Position numbers and translations under genes: made by a program
The notes under the pieces: model-generated
The model's database searches: none
Told to the model about the DNA's origin: nothing
Seen by the model: the letters and a program-made list of their open reading frames with translations, nothing else
In this document: piece by piece, positions 1 to 10,260 of the stretch
Position numbering within the stretch: the first letter of the stretch is position 1
How the letters are laid out: the number at the start of each line of letters is the position of its first letter
Source of the DNA: Eumeta japonica
Lineage: Eukaryota > Arthropoda > Insecta > Lepidoptera > Psychidae
Length of the DNA: 64,000 nucleotides
Reading direction: 5' to 3'
NCBI GenBank assembly: GCA_005406025.1
Contig: BGZK01000141.1
Location: forward strand, 1 to 64,000

Positions 1-390
1 TAATTACCTACGGCAAGAATGCGCGAAAACCATGGTCAAAAGGAGCAAGTTCCACAGACTATAGGAAAGGCGGATTAATTCCTCAATAAGTTGATGCTAT
101 ATCTGTAGTGGGATTACCGAAGGATATTATTATATGTGTTTATACTCGCCGCGTAAAACCATCAATTCGGGTCTCTACTGCCAACAGCTGAGGTTCAAAC
201 AAGGAGTAGAGAAAAACTGATCAACCAAAGTGTATGGTTTTTACCATGATAACGCCAGACCGCAAACATTTTGTAGCCAACACAGCAAATATTAAGAGAG
301 TTTGGGGTAGTGCTAATGCATCCACCATATATTTGATCTAGCATCCTCAGATCTTTGCTTATTTCTGTATTCCAGAATTTTTAGGTAGTG
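1..390 (+). mobile_element. Mariner-like transposase relic, cut by the window start
   Basis: Conceptual translation around 155-385 gives the C-terminal half of a mariner transposase. It has a TINSGLYCQQL-like stretch, then HDNARPQTF (the second catalytic aspartate block; family form HDNARPH), then HHIFDLASSD corresponding to the family's HPPYSPDLAPSD. Several in-frame stops and frame changes make it non-functional. The N-terminal half lies outside the window or is lost, and no terminal inverted repeat was found. It belongs to a different subfamily from the mariner copies at 31.1 and 48.8 kb, whose matching motif is HDNASCHTS. Family assignment is good, boundaries are approximate. Confidence 0.7.
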
Positions 391-1488
391 TAGGTTAACA
401 CTATCTATTCTAGATAAGTAGTTTTGACAGAGGACTGTCAAAACTACTTGTCGCATTTTTGATCAGAAATCCCATAACTTTTACTACAATTAGATTATTT
501 CACGATCTACAAAATTCCAATAAGTTGTTTAACAAAATGGCATATATATTATAACTAAATGTGAATAAAATATGATGAAAAATTATATTGAAATTTATCT
601 TATATTTTGATTTGAAAAAATTAGCTTCCGTTTGCATAAATTCCAAGCAGCTTTATTTAACAATTAAAATGTAATGTGTTCGATATCTGTCAATGCTCTG
701 GAATCAATATTCAATCATTTGGATAGAGATTCGTAGTGGAGAGGCAGATTCGTGGGTCAGCGGTGGGTTGCATGCTGCATGTTAATGTATGTTGCAGGCA
801 AGCGTCTACTATGGATTTTCGTGAATTAACACCTCACACAACATAATCGAGTTCTCATCAGATCTCGACGTTCTGAGGGTCTAGGAAGCTTCCCTGATCA
901 TCCCTGAGATGATGTCCATATGTCTGTGTGGATGTGTGTGTGTGTGTGTACGTGTGAATGAATGATGATGAAAATAAGAGGTTTACTCTTATAACTTTTA
1001 AACGGCTTGACCGAATCGAGCCCACTAAACCGCTTTCCAAAGAGTTTCACCAAACTCAGATTTTCTGAAAGTTTGGGTCGATTTGACTGAAGATTTGAAA
1101 AATTTCAAAAACTAAGAAAAAGTTTTTAAAGTGGTTTATTCAAAATAACTTAAAATGGCTTCGACCGATCAATTCTAAAAATCTAATTAGCTCTTAACCT
1201 ATTAAAACACGTCGATTGCCGCAAACCGGATCAAAATCGGTTGATTCGTTTGGGAGAAATCGTTGTCGAAAGAAATCGAAACAAACCGTTTTTTTACTCA
1301 AAAAATCGCGTCAAATCGCGTATATTTTCGAGTGTTTTGAACTCGAAAATATCAGGAAGTTTCAGGGTTGGCCTACAGGGTTAACCTATTTTTGGGTATG
1401 TTATACTCTTAATGTGAAATTACTCACAACCTTCTGTCTTTTTATGGAGAAGTAACTGAATTAATTTAGATATATTTACATTTCGCTG
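391..1488. other. Non-coding AT-rich stretch
   Basis: No gene is recognised. The short open frames (for example 1216-1455) have no family signature and look like chance. A (TG)n microsatellite lies at 933-949 inside a TE-like low-complexity segment. Confidence 0.5.
933..949. repeat. (TG)n microsatellite
   Basis: Uninterrupted TG dinucleotides, flanked by imperfect TGTG-rich sequence from 921 to 956. Confidence 0.85.
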
Positions 1489-2650
1489 ATTCATAGCAAA
1501 GACTCATTACCTAAAATTATGAAATACCCATATTTAAAAGGCTCCTTATTTGGCACTACGGCTAATGTAATCGATTCGTTAGAATTCACTAGTGAAAATT
1601 ATGATATAGCATGGAAGTTGATAATTTATCGTTTCATTAATAAACAGCTGTTAGTGTATACGCATCTTAGAGCATTATTCCATGTTTTAGCTATCAGTAA
1701 AGAATGCCCTGTATCCATATGGAACTTAATTGATCGTATTTGTAAAAGTCTTTGTCCATTAAATAGTTTAGAGGAAAAATCTGATAGCTGGGAAACACTC
1801 GTTATTTGCATGTTCACATCGAAGTCGTATAGTGTTACAAGTTTTAAATCGGAATAAGGTAAAAACAGTATGTCATCTAATTCTAAATTGGATCATTTCG
1901 ATATTTTTTTAAGAAAAAGGCTAAGCGTTCTTGAACTAATTACTCCAAGAAGTAGCGATAAAAATAACAAAAATTCTTTCAGCTACAGCATAGTAATCAT
2001 TATAAACATTTAGACAAGCAAGAAAAATCCTTTGTTGCACCTTCTGATGAAAGCGTGGACATCACCAGTCCATTCAATTCTGTTTCTGTTTGTGAGAGCG
2101 AGCATTCAACTTCTTACTATGATACATTTCTGAATATGGATTCCGCAAACAGATTAGATTCTATAATAAAACAAATAGCTTGTATTGACTGTTTGTGTAG
2201 CGGACATTTTGTTCGTTAGTGCAAATCGAGTACTTGCAAAAATTGTGAAAAAAAAAAAGCATAAAATCACTTGTACATATTTGCTAGGACAATAATAAGA
2301 TACAAAAGACACTACAGTATCCGAGTTCGTGGCCAATGAAATATTATTCTCGACAACTACTGTAAATGTATCCGACAACAATTCTGATAAAGTTACGGAA
2401 GTGCGATGTTTATTAGATAATGGAAGTCATTCTTCCTTTACAAGTAAAAGATTATGTAATATGCTGAAAATTTATGACCATCTTGTAAGTTCTATCTGTG
2501 TCATTAGAGTAAACAATACTTTATTCGAGGCATTAGAACGATGTACAGTGAAAGTATAATCGTCTTTAAATACATTTAGCACAAAAGTGGCACTCATTCG
2601 TTGTGATGAGAGTACTAGAGAATTACCAACCTGTGAAGTGGACGTTGAAT
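1489..2650 (+). pseudogene. Broken BEL/Pao retrotransposon: gag, zinc knuckle and protease remnants
   Basis: The frame at 1489-1854 reads as the DUF1759-type gag domain of BEL/Pao elements (LPKIMKYPYLKGSLFGTTA, then a VIDSLEF block and an NLIDRICKSL block). After a frame break, about 2178-2260 encodes two Cys-rich knuckle-like segments (CIDCLCSGH and CKNCEKKKH) interrupted by a stop. The frame at 2329-2559 reads as a retroviral-type aspartic protease start with LLDNGSHSSFTSKRL, where DNGS stands in place of the usual DSGS or DTGS active-site box. Reverse transcriptase, integrase and both LTRs are absent. The element appears cut at about 2650, where a pogo-like end begins. It is clearly dead through stops, frameshifts and loss of pol. 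Confidence 0.75.
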
Positions 2651-2760
2651 ACAGCGGACCCCCGTTAATCCGGTCCCTGTCTAATCTGGCACCTTGCAAT
2701 CCGACATGCCTATCACTGTTGACTAATGCATGATTAAACGTAATTTGTCGGATTATAAGG
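2651..2760. mobile_element. Possible pogo/Tigger-like DNA transposon end
   Basis: The stretch starting ACAGCGGACCCCCGTTAATC and continuing with 'ccggtccctgtctaatctgg' resembles the terminal inverted repeats of pogo/Tigger elements (CAG followed by CCCCGTTAATCCGG-type sequence). No opposite inverted end was found downstream, so this would be a solo or truncated end. The call rests on motif resemblance only. Confidence 0.35.
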
Positions 2761-3791
2761 TACTCTTTATCAAAAAAAATTATGTTCGCGCTGACTATCT
2801 ACGGACATTAACTACATGGGCAAGCCACCGATAAGAAAAGGGCAGAACAACGTCTGTAGGGCCAGCAAGCACAATATAAAAAACAGAATCTACCCGTTCA
2901 TTTGTTCGCTGATAACTTGAGAACTACCTTTCAATTTACATAATTTCTTTTAGAATAATAAGAAGTTATGTGGGCCGGAGTTAAGATTAACATTGAGTGT
3001 CATCAACGATATATCGTCGATAACGACGATATTTCGAACGACAGCGTATATGTTGTCGATTCATACCGATAACATAAAGAATGTATATTTTTATAAGTAT
3101 AAATTTATCTGGAATTATTTTATTGAAATTACGATCTAGATTAAGACCGGAATAGTAATCGAGGGCGAGATCGGGAAAATGCAATAATTCATTTTATGAT
3201 TTTGCGGCCACTGTGGCGGGCGAATTCTAATTATCAAATAAAATATGTCAAATTCAAATTCAAAAATCTCTTTATTTCATAGTTTATACATAACTTTTGA
3301 AATGTGTCATTATAATATTAATTTACCATTACAATATGAATTGTATACAATAAAAATGAATAACAAGAGCATTATAGAAACATACAACCCGATAAAAAAT
3401 CGAGCTGGTTATGTCCATGAGGACTTTTGTCCTTAAAATAATTGGAAATTATATAATATCCTGTTTTACCAAGTAGTCGCTTAATAATGATTTTAACCTT
3501 CATACGGTCTTCAAAGTTACCGACATAAATGGACTTTGGTTCTAATTACCTGACTTTTTTATTATATTTGCAATGTGAATATTATGTAGGTTTATATTTT
3601 AATATATCTAGATGTTTTCAAGAGAAAAAACAATTCGTTGAAGTATATTTTATTAGAATGAATTGAATATTGAAAATATTCCACTCTTATTTTTATGCGC
3701 ACAAATGCCACATTATTATATTGTGAAAGTTAAAATCACATTATTATATTGCAAAGACAAAATTATATTTTTGTCAAATATTCGCTTAGAA
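2761..3791. other. Non-coding stretch downstream of GR-1
   Basis: No gene is recognised. It contains a run of overlapping CGATAT/ATCGTCGAT motifs at about 3004-3065. The last ~75 bases (about 3717-3791) resemble the 3' flank of GR-4 (about 33738-33804), so this flank was copied with the receptor. Confidence 0.45.
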
Positions 3792-4994
3792 TCATTTAGT
3801 AATAATATGCAAAACCTGAACGATAACAATCAAGTACGTCGTACACACGTTAATAAATTTAACTAAGAGTGTTAAATCTACATTAAACATCTCATACACA
3901 GATATCGTCAGGGGCCATTCTACAATGAGTTCCATAAACGCCTTCGCCTGGAGTCTAATGGGCGGCGGCTGGTCGTAGTCCATGATGATGTCGTTCACCA
4001 AGATCTTGGTTTTAACCCGCATCGAAAGTAGTCTTTCGCAAATGATGCACACGAATGCGACACTCAGAATAAATCTGGTGCACCACATCATGGTCCTTAT
4101 AAGGTGTCTAGAGTCCTTGTCGCCGTTGTGATAAAACGATAGCGACGTCCACATACCGATGATTACGTATATAAAACCTTCAGCTAGAGCCACGAAAATT
4201 TGAAAGTTGAAAACGTCCTTAATCGATAAACAAATTTCACCGAGTCGGTCATACGTTGATGATAAATCTTTCAGCTGTATGAAAATGTGATTTCTTATAA
4301 AAGGATTGTGACCTTTATCCCTCGACGATATCGCATCAGTTTGTTTGTTCGTTCCAATTTTTTTTAAATAGTTATTCAGGACTTTTAGTCTTCCATACAA
4401 CATAGACACGAACTTACAGAACAAGATGATTTCAAAATTTTGAAATAAAGTAATTGTTATGATCACGATACCGCTTGCGGTTAGAGTTCCACTCATAAAA
4501 ATGTCACAAAAGTGGAACGTTATGAAAGCAAAAGTGAAAATTGCAAACATGGCCCACGTCTCATTACGAGACCTCCTGTAAAAGTTGTCGGTGCTGTTCA
4601 GAAGTAAGACTGTGTCTATTTGACATATTTCAGCCATGATTTTGATATTGATTTCATTTGCCATGAAGGAAGTACTGAAACAAGTAATCCAATACTGTGC
4701 AAATACAATGATTTGTGTGAAGTCTACAAAAATGTTGAATTTATGTACAGGTCCAAGAATGGCTATTGGAAAAATTTTCAATATGACATATGTTATAATT
4801 ACCAATGTTGATACTAACAAAGACATAAATCTCATCTTATTAGAGGGCGGTGTCAGAATATCACGACTATAATGGAATCTAAATATTCCAACAATATTTT
4901 CTAACATAAAACTTGGTCCGAATGTCTCTAAGAGTTGTTCAAGATGGTTTGGTCTGTTATTTAAATTATAGTGTTTTTCCTTTGGTGAAGCCAT
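3792..4994 (-). CDS. Gustatory receptor GR-1 (intronless, 400 aa)
   Basis: This is an insect gustatory receptor of the 7tm_7 family. Known members are ligand-gated cation channels in taste-neuron dendrites, with an intracellular N-terminus. Seven hydrophobic segments lie at roughly residues 57-75, 92-112, 148-166, 174-198, 262-284, 303-320 and 372-394. The C-terminal GR signature is present as TYLIVIVQ (386-393), with V instead of the usual F after Q. Conserved upstream blocks are VNDIIMDYDQPP (333-344) and QAKAFMEL. The frame stays open 25 codons upstream of 4994, but the Met at 4994 was chosen because it gives exactly the 400-residue length and N-terminal alignment of GR-4 (ENRHNLNNKPNH versus EKHYNLNNRPNH). 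No intron or damage is seen. GR-4 and the partial gene at the window end are its nearest relatives here. The ligand is unknown; bitter-type is an inference from single-exon lepidopteran GRs. Confidence 0.93.
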   Translation of the reverse strand: MASPKEKHYNLNNRPNHLEQLLETFGPSFMLENIVGIFRFHYSRDILTPPSNKMRFMSLLVSTLVIITYVILKIFPIAILGPVHKFNIFVDFTQIIVFAQYWITCFSTSFMANEINIKIMAEICQIDTVLLLNSTDNFYRRSRNETWAMFAIFTFAFITFHFCDIFMSGTLTASGIVIITITLFQNFEIILFCKFVSMLYGRLKVLNNYLKKIGTNKQTDAISSRDKGHNPFIRNHIFIQLKDLSSTYDRLGEICLSIKDVFNFQIFVALAEGFIYVIIGMWTSLSFYHNGDKDSRHLIRTMMWCTRFILSVAFVCIICERLLSMRVKTKILVNDIIMDYDQPPPIRLQAKAFMELIVEWPLTISVYEMFNVDLTLLVKFINVCTTYLIVIVQVLHIITK

Positions 4995-5130
4995 ATTTAA
5001 GAGGTACACAAATATAGAACTTGCTGCAGCGACTTTTGCTATCAAGAGCCCAAAGAAAAATGAAATCATGAATGGTTGATAATAAAATAAGTAGACAGTA
5101 TAAAAGCTATTACGATGATTAGGAATATGT
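4995..5130 (-). promoter_or_regulatory. Conserved 5' flank of minus-strand GR genes (GR-1)
   Basis: About 100-130 bases directly upstream of the GR-1 start are shared with the 5' flank of GR-4 (35008-35160) and with the orphan relic at 59946-60105. The best-conserved core on the + strand is GCTGCAGCGACTTTT followed by CTATCAAGA. It may hold the 5' UTR and core promoter. I see no clear TATA box, and the conservation may simply reflect shared ancestry. Confidence 0.4.
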
Positions 5131-6009
5131 AGGTACCTAATAAATAAATAAAAATTAATTATTTTGTCATGCGTTTTTATTCTATAATAGAAATAAATCT
5201 ACAGATAATTATATAAAAAATGTTCAAAAAATGTGAATTTCGTTACGTGATCGCGGAGAAATAAAATTAGTTATTTTGATATTTAATTTTAAAATCCATT
5301 ACAAACCAGCAGCATTTACGTGATTTATTGCATTTGTAAACACATATATGCAACTAAATATTATTATTTATTTGTCAAAATTAAAAGCTATCATATCAAC
5401 ATAGAGTATATATTTCTTCGACATATTTAAAAAAACAGAGTGAAAGACATTACTGTTATGACAACGTAATAATTATACAGGTCTGAAAGAAATGCCCGCA
5501 ATTACAACAGCTTCCGCAACATTGACCTAGAATTGCCGCTTTGAGCTTTACCCATCGTACAAGCTTGTCAAAACAGCACGCGTCGTATAAACAAAGCGAC
5601 ATTGTAGGCTGGAAAACAATCTCTGTTTATTTATTTACTCTTCATTAAAAAAGATATCAAATCTGTCCACCGATTGTTGACGTCTGTAAAAGATTAGATT
5701 AGTAATCTGTTTAAAACTAATTTGGGCACGCCGTACATTATGTGCTGTTAGAAAATTGAAAGTTGTAAGAAATACTTTTCCAATTCACATAGCATTTCCT
5801 ATTTACAGTTCAGAATCCATTATCAAACCAAATACTAAGTAACTAATGCGCACAACTAATAAGTAAATAAATATATAATTAATTTTTATTATGTGAATGT
5901 ATTTTGACATTTTTCACGTTGGCAAATAAATCTTCACATTACATATTTTTAATGTGATTTATGCCCATAAAAACCTAATAATTTGATGTGTATTAACTAA
6001 GATTATATT
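5131..6009. other. AT-rich intergenic DNA
   Basis: No gene, RNA or TE signature was recognised. Confidence 0.45.
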
Positions 6010-6735
6010 TAAAAAAGCAGCATAGATTTAAATCTCTGTATACGGACTGTTCTAACAATGGATCGTATCTTCGTAAATAAGACAACAATGCAGCCGTGAG
6101 CATTTCCTTCTATAATGGAACTTTTCAACTCTAATACAGTTTAAACTTGAAAATTTCATATACTAGCTGTTCTGACGATGGTTCGTGTCTACATACACAG
6201 AGGACGATGTAGCTATAAAAGTTTCGTCCTATGGTGAAAATCTTCAATGTTGAATGTACCCTATTCAACTTGAAATCTTCAATAAAAAATATTCTAGGAA
6301 TGAATCGCATCCTCGTACATTAGAAGACGTTGCAATGACAAGGGTTTACTCCTACCGTGAAACAAAAATGGTGACGAGCCATAAACTAAAAACTTTGTAT
6401 ACGGGCTGTTCTGAAGATGGGCCGTCTCTTAATATACCGGACGGACAGGTCCTAGGGTGGAACTCTTCAATGGTAAACAGCATAGACTTGAAACTTTGTC
6501 TACGGACTGGTCCAACGATGGATCGCGTTCTCATACACTGGAGGACGATAAATTGTTTTTCGTATACCTGAGGACGATAGAGCTGTGGGGATTTCTTCAT
6601 AGGATAATTTTTTACCAGTGAACGGCCATGGAATTGAAACTTTGCATATGGGCTGTTCTGAGGATGGATTGTGTCATCGAAAAACATCGGGCGATGTAAC
6701 CATAAGGATCTTCACCTATGGTAGAACTCATCAAC
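6010..6735. repeat. Degenerate tandem repeat, about six units of roughly 100-146 bp
   Basis: A unit with the core CTGTTCTGACGATGGATCGT, preceded by AACTTTGTATACGG and followed by a CCTATGGTGGAACTCTTCAA-type segment, recurs with its GATG landmark ending at about 6060, 6180, 6302, 6419, 6520 and 6666. Spacings are therefore about 120, 122, 117, 101 and 146. Units differ by many substitutions and small indels. The small open frames within it (6254-6571 plus, 6352-6687 minus) are by-products of the repeat. Confidence 0.8.
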
Positions 6736-8629
6736 TATGAGATTAATAAATATAAGTATTTCTAATAAATGTATATATTTTCTTTCAGTAATATAAAGAT
6801 ACATATATCTACTCTATATCGTCTGTAAGGAGCAAACTTTCAGTCCCATATCGCAGCCGCCACACACAGTTTTGCCTCTATATATATATATATATATACA
6901 TAATTGCGTCAAGCCATAAGTAGATAATAAAATAATTAAATAATTAGTCAGTGCCGGTTAAAGCAAAGCAAATAAAAAATTAAATTGGAAACCTAAAAAT
7001 AAAATACTAAAGTTAACAACAGAAAACCAAATTCAATAAATTAGTCTATTAATAAAATATTGAGTCCAAATAAAAGAGTATTATGTCAAATTAAGAAATT
7101 AGTATAACACCATATCTGGCATATTTTTAACTGATACCGACTTCAAAACGACTAATTATTTAATTATTTTTGAATGCAGTTTTTATTTAATTTTTTTTTT
7201 TTTGAAGTTTTTATTTAATATTCTTGCAATCAATAGGTAACAAAAATATTAGATTGATTTCGCCGATTATGGGAAATTAATGTTATATTATTGACATAGT
7301 GGTAAGATTACATACCATTATATTACATACGTTGAAATAATTAAAAATGACGTTTAAAATTTAAATAAACTAGTAACTAATTACTTCTAAAACATATAAT
7401 TAAACATAATTTGAAATAAGATAAATCAAAATACACATTAGACTACAAATTAAATAACATAGCTAAAAAATATAAGTAATTAAATTGTATAATTAAATGG
7501 TAATTAAAAATGTAATTCATTTAATAACATTATTTTTCAGTATTTCAACAGTGAATAATTTAGTACGGAAAACAAAAAATATACAATCGTTATAACAACG
7601 ATAAAAATCATGAAGGATTTTCAACGGACATTATCTATTATAGACTACAATCTTACTGATGGTGGCCATTACATCTAGTAGAGGTTCGAAAAAAAGTTTA
7701 AATAGATCCTATTTTTTAACTACTCTTTTTTAAATAAAAAAATATGTGATGTAATAATAAAAAAGCGATAAAAAAAAAACAGTATAATATTATTTAATTA
7801 CAGCAAATTAGCCAATGATTCGCCATTTTTATTCACGATTACAAATTAAATAAAATGAAAATGTTTTTAATCCATTGTTTATTTCTTATACATTCATAAA
7901 ATTACATCATGCCCACTGTGAGCCTACAGTACAACTGGCGCCGTTCAGACGTCATTGATTAAACATCGCGTTCATAACACTTCCTGTATTTGACGACAGC
8001 TCCCACTTATGATATTTTTCGCAAGAACTATGTCGCCTTAAACCGATAACCTAAGAATTAGATTCACAATATCAAATAAAAAAGCCCTCTTCTACGTCCG
8101 CACTTTGTGACGAGCAACTACGAAACTCTACACTGTAGACTGTAGAACTGTAGTCTAAGATGGATAAAAGGATGGGAAAAAAAAACGGAAATTCGCTCTT
8201 TTCTTATAGATTACAGGAAAACTTAAAAGAAGTCTATAATTTGGTTCACTTCACTATCAAGGATAAACAGACAGACACAATCTCAATACATGAGTACATA
8301 CTTAGTGCGTATCAGTTACTTTTTTTTTTACTTTTGCTCTATCGTGAAAACAGTAACAAATACTTGCGCCAAATTTAGCGTAATCATGCAAACTTACGGA
8401 AGACAATAAATAAAATTCGGCAAAAGTTTAAATAGGGCTCGTGCTAAGGATCCGCCAAAGAATGAATGAAAATAATTAACACAAATATATTGCATAATAG
8501 TATGGAACCCTCAATGCGCGAGTTGGATTCACACTTGGCCGATTTATTTTAATACGCCAACAATTTGATCTGCACAGGATTTTCTAGGGCGACCCTTTTA
8601 CTCCTAACGTTAGCTCTTTATTATTGTTT
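6736..8629. other. AT-rich intergenic DNA with simple repeats
   Basis: It contains a (TA)n run near 6882-6898 and long A/T homopolymers (for example 7190-7203). A 72-codon open frame at 8160-8378 has no recognisable motif or homology and is not called as a gene. Confidence 0.45.
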
Positions 8630-8750
8630 TTTTAGTCTACTTTCACTGGTCTTTTCCAGATGGCCAAACCAACAGAACATACTTTAGTCTACTCTAATCA
8701 GCACATCTTCTTTCAAACCACACCGCTCTTTAACAGTAATGTTGTCACTG
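8630..8750 (-). mobile_element. LINE reverse-transcriptase C-terminal relic
   Basis: The reverse-complement translation gives TVKERCGLKEDVLIRVD followed after a stop by a W(F)GHLEKTSES-like segment. This is the conserved tail (RCGLKEDV...MLRWFGHLERM) of a common lepidopteran LINE of the RTE-like kind. The same family left longer fragments at 33159-33600 and 63255-63700. It is short and broken. Confidence 0.6.
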
Positions 8751-8849
8751 ATAATTTTCACTATTTTGAATATGTAAAAACCTTTTTCGTGTGTTTTCAC
8801 ATATCTAAAAGTTTTCACATATATCGTTAATTCACACATACTACTAATA

Positions 8850-10260
8850 TGCCAGTGATGAGCATAATTAATGTTTCGCAATTTCTGTTTTAACATGAAA
8901 TCGCCTAAAGCGAATCAAAAAGGTTTTTCCTATAACCTGCACTGAAAATGCAAGTTTCAGTGCCTGTTGGACCAATCGAAACTGGATAATTACAAATTGA
9001 TGCCGCTATTGATACACCGAAAACGACCGTTTTCTTCCCTGAAACAGTAAATCGCTTTGTGTTCGCTTAGTGCAGTTCTACTTTCAACCCTGTTAGAGTA
9101 GCTTTTGGTTATTTTAAATTTCTATAAATGTCATACTAATAATTAGCTAATCCGATAGATATTATCTTTTCATGGTTGAAATAAATAATAAAATGTTAAA
9201 ACTCGCAGTTCCTGAACATGTTATCTGAAAAATATAGTGTGTGGTACGAGATGAAACGTGATTTCAGACTTCGGGCGAGGACAACTTCGTCTGAATCCGT
9301 CTTGTTTCATGCCTTACCACACAATGCACTATTACGTATTAATATTAGTATGTCGGTGACGCGAATTCGTTTGGAAAATACCCATGGAAATTCGCCTAAT
9401 GTGCCTGTAAAAATCTTCCTACGATAAACCTTCTCGTTCGTCAAGGAATTAGTCACCCATGAGGTAGATACATGGGTAGGCATATTACGTACGTGTTTAA
9501 ACTTTTTATACCGAAAATTATTAATCGTAACTGGCTCCTGTCAGTTATGATTAATAGTTTTCATGTTATTTCATCTTGCTCGGGCGAGAAATTAATTCAA
9601 TCCCCTTTATAAGACAATATGACATGACGATATGACAATAATTTATGAAAGTATATATTGTCACAATTTGACGCCGCACGGGCTAGCTGTTAATCATATA
9701 GAGGCAAGCAATTAAGTTGAGTAATATTTTATTATAACACTTGTTCGATGGTGACAAATGGACATGATGTTTACTGTTTTCAGTGGCGATGACGACGAAC
9801 TAGCTGAAATATACCAAATGACAGCTGGAATTGATGAGCGAAATAATGTTTGTATCGCTGTAAATAGGTCAACAACGCTATTAGATATTACTGAATTGAA
9901 CAAATAAATTACTTCATCACGTTGACATTGAATTTTAATTCCTTTAACTGGAGCCGTGTTGTATAATACGTTTCCATAGAGACAATTCATGCCCATTACG
10001 AAAATGGTAGTAATTATCAATAATAATTTAATTTAATTAAACATATAAAGTTTCATGACGTAACCACTTAACTCTTGATAATAATTTTTAAATAGTTAAT
10101 ACAAAACATTAGTAAGAATAGAAAAAAAAATCCTATCGCATGCGTAATCAATACATCCGTAGTTATGAGAAGTTTGATTTAAATAATTGAACAGCAATGC
10201 ATGACTCCCATTGGTCGTGTTTTCCTTTGTTTTTCTTTTTGAATGTTGACCGAATCATGA
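8850..10260 (+). repeat. Dispersed 1.3-kb repeat, copy 1
   Basis: A non-coding block that recurs in direct orientation at about 27200-28500 and inverted at about 55080-56440. Landmarks shared by all three include an AAATCGCC/GAATCGCC start region, the fold-back element (9229-9333 here), ATTAGATATTACTGAATTGA, GAACAATTCATG-like text and the terminal CAGCAATGCATGACTCC. The copies differ by many substitutions and indels. It is probably an old transposon or a remnant of a larger duplication; no long open frame is conserved. Confidence 0.7.
9229..9333. repeat. Imperfect palindrome (fold-back repeat), copy 1
   Basis: The left arm reads GTGTGGTACGAGATGAAACG then TGATTTCAGAC. The right arm reads GTCTGAATCCGTCTTGTTTC then ATGCCTTACCACAC, and is the approximate reverse complement of the left. 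The same palindrome type occurs at 27640-27748, 35545-35675 and 55819-55930. Confidence 0.7.

Noticed and set aside
933..949. TG microsatellite as a possible regulatory Z-DNA element
   Set aside because: Short simple repeats are common in insect non-coding DNA, and nothing nearby suggests function.
4995..5069. Upstream ATG extending GR-1 by 25 codons
   Set aside because: The extension (MISFFFGLLIAKVAAASS) lies in the 5' flank shared with GR-4, where the matching frame is not open to an ATG. GR-4 has 400 residues from the downstream Met, so the shorter start was preferred.
6254..6687. Two overlapping frames of 105 and 111 codons
   Set aside because: They lie inside the degenerate tandem repeat on opposite strands, and the repeat units do not preserve the frame.
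8160..8378. 72-codon open frame
   Set aside because: It has no motif, contains poly-Lys and poly-Phe/Leu runs from homopolymers, and no duplicated counterpart to test conservation.
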